A stretch of DNA of 14,346 bases from Alphaproteobacteria bacterium (GTDB lineage Bacteria > Pseudomonadota > Alphaproteobacteria > Rhodobacterales > Rhodobacteraceae), in the NCBI GenBank assembly GCA_024277955.1, contig JAJRUE010000216.1, forward strand, positions 1 to 14,346, given 5' to 3'. Both the position numbers and the translations under genes were made by a program. The notes under the pieces are model-generated. The model was not told the DNA's origin. It saw only the letters and a program-made list of their open reading frames with translations, and did no database searches. Shown here in pieces: positions 1 to 7,615 of this stretch; positions within the stretch are counted from its first letter, which is position 1; each line of letters begins with the position of its first letter.

Positions 1-299
1 CCCTTGTGATAGGGCAGCACAAAACGCATCGGCCAGCTGATATGCGGCATCGCCGACCACAGGCGTTCGCGTTCGATCAAGGCTTCGCGCACCAGGCGGA
101 ATTCGTAATATTCCAGATAGCGCAGCCCGCCGTGAAACAGCTTGGTCGAGGCCGAAGACGTGGCCTGCGCCAGGTCGCCCTGTTCCGCAAGCGTCACCGT
201 CATGCCGCGCCCGGCGGCATCGCGCGCAATCCCGCAGCCATTCACCCCGCCGCCGATGATGAAAAGATCCACGGGCTGGGTGTCTGCGACAGGTGGCAT
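1..299 (-). CDS. glpD: FAD-dependent glycerol-3-phosphate dehydrogenase, N-terminal part (3' end beyond window)
   Basis: This is the first 99 codons of a GlpD-type flavoenzyme, which oxidises sn-glycerol-3-phosphate to dihydroxyacetone phosphate at the inner face of the membrane and passes electrons to quinone. The start is the ATG whose complement lies at 297-299, with GGAAA about five bases upstream. Residues 11-28 form the FAD-binding Rossmann motif (DLFIIGGGVNGCGIARDA, GxGxxG type). Residues 37-60 contain the family signature SSASTKLFHGGLRYLE, followed by LVREALIERERL. The remaining roughly 400 residues lie off the left edge. It runs in the same direction as the LacI-family gene but is separated from it by 95 bases with its own promoter-like element, so it is probably an independent unit. 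It has no evident link to phenylacetate metabolism. Family identification is strong even from this fragment. Confidence 0.93.
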   Translation of the reverse strand, partial: MPPVADTQPVDLFIIGGGVNGCGIARDAAGRGMTVTLAEQGDLAQATSSASTKLFHGGLRYLEYYEFRLVREALIERERLWSAMPHISWPMRFVLPYHK

Positions 300-332
300 G
301 GCGTTTCCAATCGTAAAAAGGCTCGACACCGC

Positions 333-360
333 ATCATTTGCACTACGTCAGGCGGGTCAA
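333..360 (-). promoter_or_regulatory. possible glpD promoter
   Basis: In the 95-base gap between the LacI-family gene and glpD, the minus strand carries TTGACC (complement at 355-360) and, 16 bases further, AATGAT (complement at 333-338). These resemble sigma-70 -35 and -10 boxes and end about 34 bases before the glpD ATG. Only the -35 is a close match. No clear operator is visible. This is a weak, position-supported call. Confidence 0.3.
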
Positions 361-394
361 GCGAATTGTGCCGGTTCCGCCCCGGATCGTCGCG

Positions 395-1429
395 TCAGCG
401 GCGCAGCGTGTCACCGGGGGCGAGCTTGGGCGAAAGCGTCAGAATCTCGCCGCCGCCACTGCCCTTGCCATCGACGCGCTCGGCGATCACCCGCGCCGCG
501 GCGCTGCCGATCTGGGTGCGGCAAGCGTCCATCGTCGCCAGCCGCATCGGCAGACCGTCCAGCAATTCGACCCCGTTGAAACCGGCCAGCCCGATCTTGC
601 CGGGGATGTCATAGCCCTGTTCCAGGCAGTAAAGCAGCCCGCCCGCCCCGATCATATCATTGGAATAATAGATGAAATCCAGATCAGGCGTGCGGTCGAG
701 AATGGTCTTGGTCATCTCGCGGCCCTTGGCCAGCGCCGACCCGCCCGAATAGAATTCCTGATCGGCGATCTCGATACCTTCCTTGGCCAGGGCTTCGACA
801 AAACCTTCGAAACGTTTGCGGGCGCGGTGGTCCAGCGGCATCTTGGTGCCCAGGAACCCGATCCGCCGGTAGCCGGCCCGCAGGATTTCCTGCGCCATCT
901 CGCGCCCGGCCCGGCGGTGCGAAATGCCCACCGCGGCATCGATCGGCTCGCCGTCCACATCCATGATCTCGACCACCGGAATGCCGGAGGCGCGCAGCAT
1001 CGCCTTGCTGGCGTCGGAATGTTCCAGCCCGGCCACGATCACACCGGAGGGCCGCCAGGACAGCATTTCATAAAGCACCTTTTCTTCGCGCTCGGGCAGG
1101 TAGTTGGTGACGCCGACCACCGGCTGCAGGTCGGTTTCGTCCAGCACGTCGGAAATACCGGTCATCACTTCCGGAAACACCATGTTCGACAGCGACGGGA
1201 TCACCACCGCCACCAGGTTGACCCGCTGCGACGCCAGCGCGCCGGCGATCTTGTTGGGCACATAGCCAAGCGTGCGCGCCGCTTCCAGAACACGCGCACG
1301 GGTGGTGTCGGAAACATCGCCGCGGTTGCGCAGAACCCGCGAGACGGTCATTTCGCTGACCCCTGAGGCTTCGGACACGTCGCGCAGCGTCAGCGGGCGG
1401 TGAAGGGCGTTCGCGGGATTGATTGCCAC
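395..1429 (-). CDS. LacI-family transcriptional repressor, GntR (gluconate repressor) type
   Basis: A 344-residue, full-length LacI/GalR-family DNA-binding protein. Residues 13-35 form the helix-turn-helix (LTLRDVSEASGVSEMTVSRVL), the hinge helix follows at about 57-67, and the periplasmic-binding-protein-like effector domain fills the rest. From memory, several blocks match E. coli GntR closely: MTVSRxLRN, IPSLxNxVFxEVxxGI, EMLSW, and SGIPVVEIMD. The effector is therefore likely a sugar acid such as gluconate, although no gluconate genes are in the window. The start is GTG (complement at 1427-1429), chosen because AAGGAA lies about seven bases upstream; no better ATG precedes the HTH. An ATGTTA-N4-TAACAT palindrome sits about 78 bases upstream, suggesting autoregulation. 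It is separated from paaX by a terminator-like hairpin and seems unrelated to the phenylacetate genes. Family call is firm; effector is inferred. Confidence 0.92.
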   Translation of the reverse strand: MAINPANALHRPLTLRDVSEASGVSEMTVSRVLRNRGDVSDTTRARVLEAARTLGYVPNKIAGALASQRVNLVAVVIPSLSNMVFPEVMTGISDVLDETDLQPVVGVTNYLPEREEKVLYEMLSWRPSGVIVAGLEHSDASKAMLRASGIPVVEIMDVDGEPIDAAVGISHRRAGREMAQEILRAGYRRIGFLGTKMPLDHRARKRFEGFVEALAKEGIEIADQEFYSGGSALAKGREMTKTILDRTPDLDFIYYSNDMIGAGGLLYCLEQGYDIPGKIGLAGFNGVELLDGLPMRLATMDACRTQIGSAAARVIAERVDGKGSGGGEILTLSPKLAPGDTLRR

Positions 1430-1460
1430 CGGCGGTTCCTTGTGTGCAATGGGGTGAATT

Positions 1461-1490
1461 CTTGTAGCCGCAAACCCGGGCCTTGTTCAA
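1461..1490 (-). promoter_or_regulatory. possible promoter of the LacI-family gene
   Basis: On the minus strand TTGAAC (complement at 1485-1490) is followed after 18 bases by TACAAG (complement at 1461-1466), about 32 bases before the GTG start. Each box matches the sigma-70 consensus at four of six positions. It lies between the palindrome at 1507-1522 and the gene, so the operator would be just upstream of the -35 box. The assignment is tentative. Confidence 0.3.
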
Positions 1491-1506
1491 GCGAACAGAC
1501 CGGTGT

Positions 1507-1522
1507 ATGTTAGCGTTAACAT
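1507..1522. promoter_or_regulatory. GntR-type operator palindrome
   Basis: ATGTTAGCGTTAACAT is a 16-base near-perfect inverted repeat with arms ATGTTA and TAACAT around four central bases. The operators of E. coli GntR and its relatives have the form ATGTTA-N4-TAACAT, and the adjacent gene encodes a GntR-like LacI-family protein. That makes this the probable binding site for autoregulation. It is one of the few AT-rich spots in this gap. The match of site form and regulator subtype is strong circumstantial evidence; binding is inferred. Confidence 0.7.
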
Positions 1523-1571
1523 GATCTTCCGGGCCGCTCCCAAGCTCTCTTCCTGATGGCGGTTTGGATTG

Positions 1572-1607
1572 GAAGGGGGGGTGATGGGCCAAAGACACCC
1601 TCCCTTC
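1572..1607 (-). terminator. terminator-like hairpin after paaX
   Basis: Twelve-base arms at 1572-1583 (GAAGGGGGGGTG) and 1596-1607 (CACCCTCCCTTC) are complementary except at one position, with a 12-base loop. The hairpin starts eight bases beyond the paaX stop codon. In the paaX transcript the odd position is an A-C mismatch, and there is no U-run afterwards. It may therefore stabilise the 3' end, or terminate weakly or with Rho. It marks the probable end of the long minus-strand phenylacetate transcript. Confidence 0.45.
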
Positions 1608-1614
1608 TCATGTT

Positions 1615-2448
1615 TCATGCCCCTTTTGCGCTGCCCTGTGCTCCCTGGTTTTGGCCTGCCAGCGGACGGGCCGGCGGCAGGGCGGCCAGGATTTCGTGAA
1701 CCAGGCGGCGGCAGGCTTCGGCGCGCCAGTCGTCGGGAAAGAACTCGGCCGGCAGGTCGGGGCTGCGCAGGATCAGCTGCCGCCAGCGATGGATCGTCAG
1801 CACCCGCAGCACCACGCCGTCATCCGCCGAAAACCCGAGCCCCGAGGCCAGCGCCTTGTGTAGCGCCAACAGCGCCGTTTCCAGCCGTGAAAATCCGGTC
1901 ACAAGGTCCGCCGGACCCAGCTGTTGGCGCAGCCAGTCCGGCACCGTCGCGCCGGTTGGAGCAAGCGCGAGCATGGGCTGCGCGGCGTCCGGCTGCCCGG
2001 TGCCGACAAACAGGCGCGCGGTGATCGGCTGGAACCCGGCGTCGCGCATGCTGTCGCCCAACTGCGCAAGCGCGCCCGCGTCCAGCGGCGGGGCCAGCAG
2101 GATGCGCACCCGGCTGCGGTCCGGCGGCGCGCTGGCGTAGATCCGCGGGCGCGCGTCGTGACACTGCGAAAACCCCGCTTTTGTCAAGGAATAGAGACTG
2201 TTTCGCCCCTGCCGGACCGACGTCAGCCAGCCGTCGTTCTTGAGCCGGTGCACCGCCACCCGAAACGCATCCGCCCGGATCCCCATCCGCCCGGTCAGGC
2301 GCACAAGGTCGGCGGCCGGGATGCTGGCGCCGGGCCGCGTCGCCAGGTCGCCGAAAACCGTGATGATCACCGACCAGACCCGCAGCAGCCCAAGGTCCAG
2401 GAACTGCCCGATCAGGGCGTCAGCCGGGGTATCGACGTTTTGATCCAT
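1615..2448 (-). CDS. paaX: PaaX-family transcriptional repressor of phenylacetate catabolism
   Basis: A 277-residue regulator of the PaaX family, which in E. coli represses the paa operons and is released by phenylacetyl-CoA. An N-terminal winged-helix domain spans roughly residues 15-100, with the recognition block ADAFRVAVHRLKNDGWL followed by SVRQGRNSLYSLT. The C-terminal PaaX domain follows, with the recognisable segments SRVRILLAPP, AALLALHKAL-like and LTIHRWRQLILRSPDLP. It is shorter than E. coli PaaX (316 residues), mostly at the C-terminus. It starts 24 bases after the paaZ stop, with only a weak ribosome site, so it is probably the last gene of the paaZ operon and feeds back on it. 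A TetR regulator at 12694 is a second candidate regulator of the locus. Family call is firm; which promoters it binds is not known from sequence. Confidence 0.9.
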   Translation of the reverse strand: MDQNVDTPADALIGQFLDLGLLRVWSVIITVFGDLATRPGASIPAADLVRLTGRMGIRADAFRVAVHRLKNDGWLTSVRQGRNSLYSLTKAGFSQCHDARPRIYASAPPDRSRVRILLAPPLDAGALAQLGDSMRDAGFQPITARLFVGTGQPDAAQPMLALAPTGATVPDWLRQQLGPADLVTGFSRLETALLALHKALASGLGFSADDGVVLRVLTIHRWRQLILRSPDLPAEFFPDDWRAEACRRLVHEILAALPPARPLAGQNQGAQGSAKGA

Positions 2449-2472
2449 ACAGATTGTTAACCCGAAGGCAGA

Positions 2473-4503
2473 TCAAAAGGCCACCATCGTCAGCAATTGG
2501 TATTCGGCAACCGCTTCGTCGTCCTGGTTGCTCAGGGCCACGTGCCAGCGCACTTCGCCATAGTCATCGTTGCGCCGGGTTTTCTTCATCACTGTCAGGC
2601 GCACCCGGATGCTGTCGCCCGGCACCACCGGCTTCATGAACCGCAGGCCGTCCAGCCCGGTGTTGGCCAGCACCGGGCCGGGGTTCGGTTCCACGAACAG
2701 CCCGGCGGCGAAAGACAGCAGCAGATAGCCATGCGCCACGCGGCCCGGAAAGAACGGGTTGGCAGCGGCGGCCTCTTCGTCCATGTGGGCGTAAAAGGTG
2801 TCGCCGGTGAAACGGGCGAAATGCTCGATATCGTCCAGCGTGACTTCGCGCGCTTCGGTGACGATGGTTTCGCCGATCTGCAACTCGCCGAAACGGCGGG
2901 GGAAGGGGTGCGCGGGCGGGGTGATCTGCGCCGCGCCGGGCACCCAGGTGTTGCCGACCGCGCTCAGGATGTCGGGGCTGCCCTGCACCGCGGTGCGCTG
3001 CATGTAATGCATCACCCCGCGCACGCCGCCCAGTTCTTCGCCGCCCCCGGCTCGTCCCGGCCCGCCATGGGTCATGTGCGGCAACGGCGACCCGTGCCCG
3101 GTGCTTTCCTTCATCGAGACGGCGTTGTTGAAGTAGAGCCGCCCGTGATAGGCCCCGGCCCCCAGCACCGCCGCGCGCGCAACATCGCCGGATGCGGTGA
3201 TCACCGAGGCGACCAGGCTGCCCTGCCCGCGGTTGGCGATGGCGATGGCGTGGTCAAGGTCGCGGTAGCCCATGATCGTGGACACCGGACCGAACGCCTC
3301 GGTATCGTGGATGCGCTGCGCGCGGTCCGGGTCGGCGCAGTGAAACAGCATCGGCGGCAGAAAGGCGCCCTTGGCGGCGTCGGCGCCCTCAACCCGGAAA
3401 TTTTCCGGGTCGCCACAGACCATTTCGGCCTCTTGACGGAACAGTTGAACCTTGTCCAGAACGCCATTTTTCTGCGCGCTAGACACGAGTGCGCCCATGC
3501 GCGTGGCCTCATCGCGCGGATCGCCGATGGTGGTTTTCGCCAGCCGGGCCGAAAGCGCCTCGATCACCGCTTCTACCCGGTCAACCGGCGCGATGATCCG
3601 CCGGATCGCGGTGCATTTCTGCCCCGCCTTAACGGTCATTTCGCGCTGGACCTCTTTCACGAACAGGGCGAACTCTTCACTGCCCGGCGCAACGTCCGGC
3701 CCCAGGATCGAGGCGTTCAGGCTGTCCTGTTCGGCCACGAACCGCACCGCGTCGCGCAGGATGTTCGGCGCCGAGCGCAGCCGCAGCGCGGTCGCGGCCG
3801 AGCCGGTAAAGCTGATCACGTCCTGGCTGCCGACATGGTCCAGCAGATCGCCGGTGCCCCCGGAAATCAGCTGCACCGCGCCCTTGGGCAGGATGCCGCT
3901 CTGGTCGATCAGGCGCACGCAGGCTTCGGTGACCTGGCAACTGGCGGTGGCGGGCTTGACGATCGCCGGCACCCCGGCCAGCAGCGTCGGCGCAAGTTTT
4001 TCAAGCATCCCCCAGACCGGGAAGTTGAAGGCGTTGATATGCACCGCGACACCCTGCAGCGGGGTGCAGACATGCATCCCCAGAAATGTGCCGTTGCGCG
4101 ACAGCTGTTCGATGTCGCCGTCGATATAGACCCGGTCGTCGGGCATTTCCCGCCGGCCCTTCGAGGCAAAGACGAAAACAGTGCCTATTCCACCGTCAAT
4201 GTCGATAAAACTGTCCGATTTCGTGGCGCCGGTGTCGTAGGCCAGGTCATACATGACCTGCCTGTGTTCGTTCAGATACACCGCCAGCGCCTTGAGCATC
4301 CGGGCGCGGTCGTGGAAGGTCATCGCGCGCAAGGCAGGGCCGCCAACCTCGCGCGCGAAATCGAGCATCCCGGCGAAATCCAGCGCGTCATTGCCGGCGC
4401 GGGCAATCTCGGCCCCGGTGATGGCGCTGTGGATGGGCCGCGCACCGTCGCCAGGGGCAACCCACCGGCCTTGGACAAAGCTGTTGATCTGCTGGATCGT
4501 CAT
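2473..4503 (-). CDS. paaZ: bifunctional oxepin-CoA hydrolase / 3-oxo-5,6-dehydrosuberyl-CoA semialdehyde dehydrogenase
   Basis: PaaZ, 676 residues (E. coli PaaZ has 681), opens the oxepin-CoA ring and oxidises the resulting aldehyde with NADP in the cytoplasm. The aldehyde dehydrogenase domain occupies residues 1-520, with the NAFNFP motif at 157-162, SFTGS at 231-235, general base Glu258 (FVAEQD) and nucleophile Cys297 (GQKCTAIRR). A MaoC-type hydratase domain occupies about 530-676, with FTGDTFYAH carrying Asp568 and His573, matching the E. coli Asp561/His566 pair in spacing. Both active sites look intact, so this is the catabolic form rather than a dehydrogenase-dead shunt form. ATG at 4503 was chosen because GGAGA lies upstream at good spacing and MTIQQINSFVQGRW aligns with the family start. 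The frame stays open upstream only as shadow of the P450 gene. It starts 23 bases after the P450 stop. Confidence 0.96.
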   Translation of the reverse strand: MTIQQINSFVQGRWVAPGDGARPIHSAITGAEIARAGNDALDFAGMLDFAREVGGPALRAMTFHDRARMLKALAVYLNEHRQVMYDLAYDTGATKSDSFIDIDGGIGTVFVFASKGRREMPDDRVYIDGDIEQLSRNGTFLGMHVCTPLQGVAVHINAFNFPVWGMLEKLAPTLLAGVPAIVKPATASCQVTEACVRLIDQSGILPKGAVQLISGGTGDLLDHVGSQDVISFTGSAATALRLRSAPNILRDAVRFVAEQDSLNASILGPDVAPGSEEFALFVKEVQREMTVKAGQKCTAIRRIIAPVDRVEAVIEALSARLAKTTIGDPRDEATRMGALVSSAQKNGVLDKVQLFRQEAEMVCGDPENFRVEGADAAKGAFLPPMLFHCADPDRAQRIHDTEAFGPVSTIMGYRDLDHAIAIANRGQGSLVASVITASGDVARAAVLGAGAYHGRLYFNNAVSMKESTGHGSPLPHMTHGGPGRAGGGEELGGVRGVMHYMQRTAVQGSPDILSAVGNTWVPGAAQITPPAHPFPRRFGELQIGETIVTEAREVTLDDIEHFARFTGDTFYAHMDEEAAAANPFFPGRVAHGYLLLSFAAGLFVEPNPGPVLANTGLDGLRFMKPVVPGDSIRVRLTVMKKTRRNDDYGEVRWHVALSNQDDEAVAEYQLLTMVAF

Positions 4504-4526
4504 CGGGGATCTCCGGGGTTTTGGGG

Positions 4527-5720
4527 TCAGGACAGGCGGGCGGGCAGGCGGGCAAAGCCGCGAAACCGGATGCGGCCGCCGCGCCGGGCGCCTTTGCTCA
4601 GCGTGTAATCCGGGTAGCGCTGCAGGAAACGGGCGACGGCGATGCGCCCTTCCATCCGCGCGACTGACAGGCCGACGCAGGTGTGCGGCCCGCCGGCAAA
4701 GGCCAGATGCTTGTTCGGGCGGCGGTCCAGCTGCATCCGGTCGGGGTTTTCGAACCGGGCCGGGTCGCGGTTGGCGGCGCCGATGCACAGGTGCAGATCG
4801 GTGCCCGCGGGGATGTGGGTGCCGTGCAGGGTGATTTCCCGTGTGGTCAGACGGTTGCCGAACTGGTTGGGGCTTTCCAGCCGCAGGAATTCGTCAACCG
4901 CGGTTGCGATCAGTTCGGGCGTGTCGATCAGGGCGCGTCGCGCGTCGCGGTCGCGGTCCAGCAGCGCCAGGGCGTTGCCGATCAGGTTGGTGGTGGTTTC
5001 GTGGCCCGCGTTCAGGATGAAGATGCAGTTTTGCAGCAGCTCGGTTTCGCTCAGATGCCCGTCTTCGGATTGGATCAGCCGGGTCAGCACGTCGGTTTCC
5101 GGGTTGCCCGGGAGGGCGCGGCGATCGTCGACGACCTGGCTGAGATAGGCCTTGAATTCGGCCACCGAACGGTTGCCCCAGTCCATCTGTTCGGGGGTTA
5201 ACTTAGGCTCTAACGCGCCAAGAATGGCCAGTGACCAGTCTCTGAGAGGCCCGCGATCGGCATGTGGGATACCCAGCAGGTTGCCGATGACTTCCACCGG
5301 GATGGCGCCGGCGAAGGCGGCGATCAGGTCCACGTCGGGGCTGCCCTCCATCTCATCCAGCAGCCGATCCACGAGCGCGATCAGCTGCGGTTCCAGATGT
5401 GCCAGCGCACGCGGGTTCAGCGCCCCGACCATGACCGAACGTACCCGCGTGTGCAGCGGCGGATCGTTGAACACCAGCGAATTGGTGTGGTGTTCGTACA
5501 GCAGGCTGTCGGGGCCGAACTTGGGGCCGAAAACCGCGCGCTTGTCGGAAATGAACCGCCCGGTATCGCGGTAGATCATGTCCAGATCGTCATAGCGGCT
5601 GATCACGAAGCTGCCGTCGGGCTGGGGGTGCACCGGGCTGTCTTCGCGCAGCGCCCGGTAGGTGGGGTAGGGGTCGTCGTGGAACCCTTGGGGCGGTGAT
5701 GTCAGGACGAAATCCAGCAT
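4527..5720 (-). CDS. cytochrome P450, soluble bacterial type
   Basis: A 397-residue haem-thiolate monooxygenase with all core motifs. These are the I-helix oxygen-activation motif AGHETT at residues 238-243, the K-helix ExxR (E277-FL-R280), and the haem-binding loop FAGGPHTCVG at 341-350 with the cysteine ligand at 348. There is no N-terminal membrane anchor, and the length is typical of cytoplasmic class I bacterial P450s. It therefore needs a ferredoxin and reductase, and none is next to it; PaaE, which carries FAD and 2Fe-2S, is the only visible flavo-iron-sulfur reductase. The ATG at 5720 shares its A with the dctM TGA stop, a coupled arrangement; a GTG three bases earlier is an alternative. 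The substrate cannot be read from sequence, but the context (TRAP importer before, paaZ after) suggests an aromatic or aryl-acid compound feeding the phenylacetate route. Confidence 0.93.
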   Translation of the reverse strand: MLDFVLTSPPQGFHDDPYPTYRALREDSPVHPQPDGSFVISRYDDLDMIYRDTGRFISDKRAVFGPKFGPDSLLYEHHTNSLVFNDPPLHTRVRSVMVGALNPRALAHLEPQLIALVDRLLDEMEGSPDVDLIAAFAGAIPVEVIGNLLGIPHADRGPLRDWSLAILGALEPKLTPEQMDWGNRSVAEFKAYLSQVVDDRRALPGNPETDVLTRLIQSEDGHLSETELLQNCIFILNAGHETTTNLIGNALALLDRDRDARRALIDTPELIATAVDEFLRLESPNQFGNRLTTREITLHGTHIPAGTDLHLCIGAANRDPARFENPDRMQLDRRPNKHLAFAGGPHTCVGLSVARMEGRIAVARFLQRYPDYTLSKGARRGGRIRFRGFARLPARLS

Positions 5721-7057
5721 CACATCTGGTTCGGTAGGAACAGCACGATCGCCGGCACCAGCACGATCAGCGCCAGCCGCAGGATGTCGAAGGCCCAGAA
5801 CGGGGTGACGCCGCGAAAGATCGTGCCGGTGGTCACATCGCCCACCACACCCTTGAGGATAAACACGTTCAGCCCCACCGGCGGGGTGATCAGGCTGATT
5901 TCGGTCACCACCACCACGACGATGCCGAACCAGACCGGATCGAACCCCAGCGAAATCACCAGCGGGAAAAAGATCGGCACCGTCAGCAGCAGCATCGACA
6001 GGCTTTCAAAGACCATCCCCAGCAGTATGTAGATGCCCAGGATCATCAGCATCACCACGAACGGCGACACGTCATAGGCGGTGACGATACCGATCAGCGA
6101 TTCCGGCAGACCGGCGAGGTTGACGAAGTTGGAAAAGATCTGCGCGCCGATCAGCACCGAAAACAGCGATGCGGCGGTGAACGAGGTTTCCTTGAGCACT
6201 TCCAGCGTGTTTGAAACGGTCAGCCCACCCCGGCTGAGCGCGATCAGAAACGCGCCCATGGCGCCCATGCCGGCGGCCTCGGTCGGGGAAAAGGTCAGGT
6301 TCAGCGGATAGAAATCGAGCAACCCGTAAAGCCCGCCGATCACCAGGAAGAACAGCAGCAGCACCGCCCAGACCGACCGCAGCGCCCTCAGGCGCGCGCC
6401 CCAGTCGGCGCGTTCGCCGGCGGGCCCGGCGGCGGGGTTGCGCCAGACCGTCCAGCGCACCGCGAACAGGTAGAACAGGATGCCCAGCATCCCCGGCACT
6501 ACCCCGGCGATAAACAGCTTGCCGATCGAGGTTTCGGTGAGCAGCCCGTAGATCACCAGGATCACCGAGGGCGGGATCAGGATGCCCAGCGTGCCGCCCG
6601 CGGCGATCGAGGCGGTGGACAGCCCGTCGGCATAGCCGTAGCGGCGCATTTCCGGCATAGCCACCTTTGACATGGTGGCCGCCGTGGCCAGCGACGATCC
6701 GCAGATCGCCGAAAACCCGCCGCAGGCCGCGACAGTGGCCATCGCCAGCCCGCCGCGCAGGTGCCCCAGAAAGGCGTTCGACACCGCATAAAGTTCGCGC
6801 GCCAGCCCGCCCTTGTTCACAAACAAGCCCATCAGGATGAACAGCGGGATCACCGACAGCCCGTAATCCTGCGCGGTATCGGTGATCTGGCGGCCGACCA
6901 TCGACATCGCTGCCTTCATGCCGCGCTCGGAAAGCAGCGAGCCGCCGCGTTCATAGGCATAGCCCAGCGTGCCCACCAGCCCCATGGAAAACACGATCGG
7001 CAGGCGCAGCAGCACCAGCAGCAAGACGATGGCAAAGCCGATCAGCGCGGCGGTCAT
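5720..7057 (-). CDS. dctM: TRAP transporter large permease, DctM type
   Basis: A 445-residue inner-membrane protein with about twelve hydrophobic segments, the sodium-coupled large subunit of a tripartite ATP-independent periplasmic transporter. Family signatures are FSAICGSSLATAATM near 112-126, GGTLGILIPPS near 151-161 and EISLITPPVGLNVF in the C-terminal third. The correct start is the ATG at 7057, which forms an ATGA overlap with the dctQ stop. The same frame is open further upstream, but that part is arginine-rich shadow of dctQ. Length matches the family (about 425-450). The stop overlaps the P450 start. The transported substrate is set mainly by DctP. Confidence 0.95.
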   Translation of the reverse strand: MTAALIGFAIVLLLVLLRLPIVFSMGLVGTLGYAYERGGSLLSERGMKAAMSMVGRQITDTAQDYGLSVIPLFILMGLFVNKGGLARELYAVSNAFLGHLRGGLAMATVAACGGFSAICGSSLATAATMSKVAMPEMRRYGYADGLSTASIAAGGTLGILIPPSVILVIYGLLTETSIGKLFIAGVVPGMLGILFYLFAVRWTVWRNPAAGPAGERADWGARLRALRSVWAVLLLFFLVIGGLYGLLDFYPLNLTFSPTEAAGMGAMGAFLIALSRGGLTVSNTLEVLKETSFTAASLFSVLIGAQIFSNFVNLAGLPESLIGIVTAYDVSPFVVMLMILGIYILLGMVFESLSMLLLTVPIFFPLVISLGFDPVWFGIVVVVVTEISLITPPVGLNVFILKGVVGDVTTGTIFRGVTPFWAFDILRLALIVLVPAIVLFLPNQM

Positions 7058-7557
7058 GGGGTGGGCTCCAACAGTTTGGGGGCAAAGAGGGTCAAAAGCC
7101 CCGTGACGATCATCCCAAACGCCGTGATCGCGGTGGCGCCGGCGATGAACCAGCCGATGTAGAATTGCGGGATCGCCAGGTATTCGGTGACATCGCCGTA
7201 ATCGCGGGCGCGCTCGGCCAGAACCCAGACCCGCAGCACCGGCCAATACAGCATCACGCCGCTGGCGATCTGGATCACCCCGTCGCGAATGCGCGCCAGC
7301 CGCAGCCGGTCAAACAGCGGGTCCGACAGGTCCACCGCGATGTGATCGCCGCGCACCGAAACCACCGGCAACACCGCGAATACGATCACCGCCATCAGGA
7401 TGCGCGTCAGCTCGGTCGCGGCTTCGATCGGGGAATTCAGGGTCGAACGCAGGATGACATCCATGAACGTCATCACCATCAGAACGAACAGCGCCAATGA
7501 GGCCAACAGCACCGGCAGGCGGCTGGCGCGGCGGATCAGGTCCAGCACTCGGTCCAT
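7054..7557 (-). CDS. dctQ: TRAP transporter small permease, DctQ type
   Basis: A 167-residue membrane protein with four hydrophobic segments, at about residues 12-32, 50-66, 92-110 and 132-158, as expected for the small DctQ subunit that links the binding protein to DctM. The segment MTFMDVILRSTLNSPIEAATELTRILMA is typical of the family, with the ArgSer after the first helix and the acidic TEL. It lies between dctP and dctM, 58 bases after the dctP stop, and overlaps dctM by four bases (ATGA), so translation of the two permease subunits is probably coupled. The ATG start at 7557 is preceded by AACGAGGGGCAAG, which includes a usable GAGGGG ribosome site. Confidence 0.94.
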   Translation of the reverse strand: MDRVLDLIRRASRLPVLLASLALFVLMVMTFMDVILRSTLNSPIEAATELTRILMAVIVFAVLPVVSVRGDHIAVDLSDPLFDRLRLARIRDGVIQIASGVMLYWPVLRVWVLAERARDYGDVTEYLAIPQFYIGWFIAGATAITAFGMIVTGLLTLFAPKLLEPTP

Positions 7558-7580
7558 CTTGCCCCTCGTTCCTGAAAACG

Positions 7581-7608
7581 GGGCCGGCGCGCGTTTGGGC
7601 GCCGGCCC
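7581..7608 (-). promoter_or_regulatory. hairpin in the dctP-dctQ gap
   Basis: Perfect ten-base arms GGGCCGGCGC (7581-7590) and GCGCCGGCCC (7599-7608) enclose an eight-base loop and lie just after the dctP stop. There is no U-run, so it is not a classic terminator. Such hairpins after binding-protein genes commonly protect upstream mRNA or attenuate read-through, giving more binding protein than permease. That role is inferred. Confidence 0.55.
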
Positions 7609-7615
7609 GCGTGCC

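Noticed and set aside
338..1366. Plus-strand open frame opposite the LacI-family gene
   Set aside because: Shadow of a firm minus-strand gene; no domain recognised.
2497..4608. Long open frame of about 700 codons on the plus strand opposite paaZ
   Set aside because: It mirrors the codon pattern of paaZ in high-GC DNA, is rich in His, Arg and Gly without recognisable domains, and the minus-strand gene is unambiguous.
4504..4788. Upstream extension of paaZ to an earlier ATG at 4788
   Set aside because: The added 95 residues are Arg/Pro-rich translation of the P450 gene in another frame; the ATG at 4503 has a ribosome site and fits the family length.
7058..7246. Upstream extension of dctM to 7246
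   Set aside because: The added 63 residues are an out-of-frame reading of dctQ and lack any membrane segment; ATGA coupling at 7057 is the better start.
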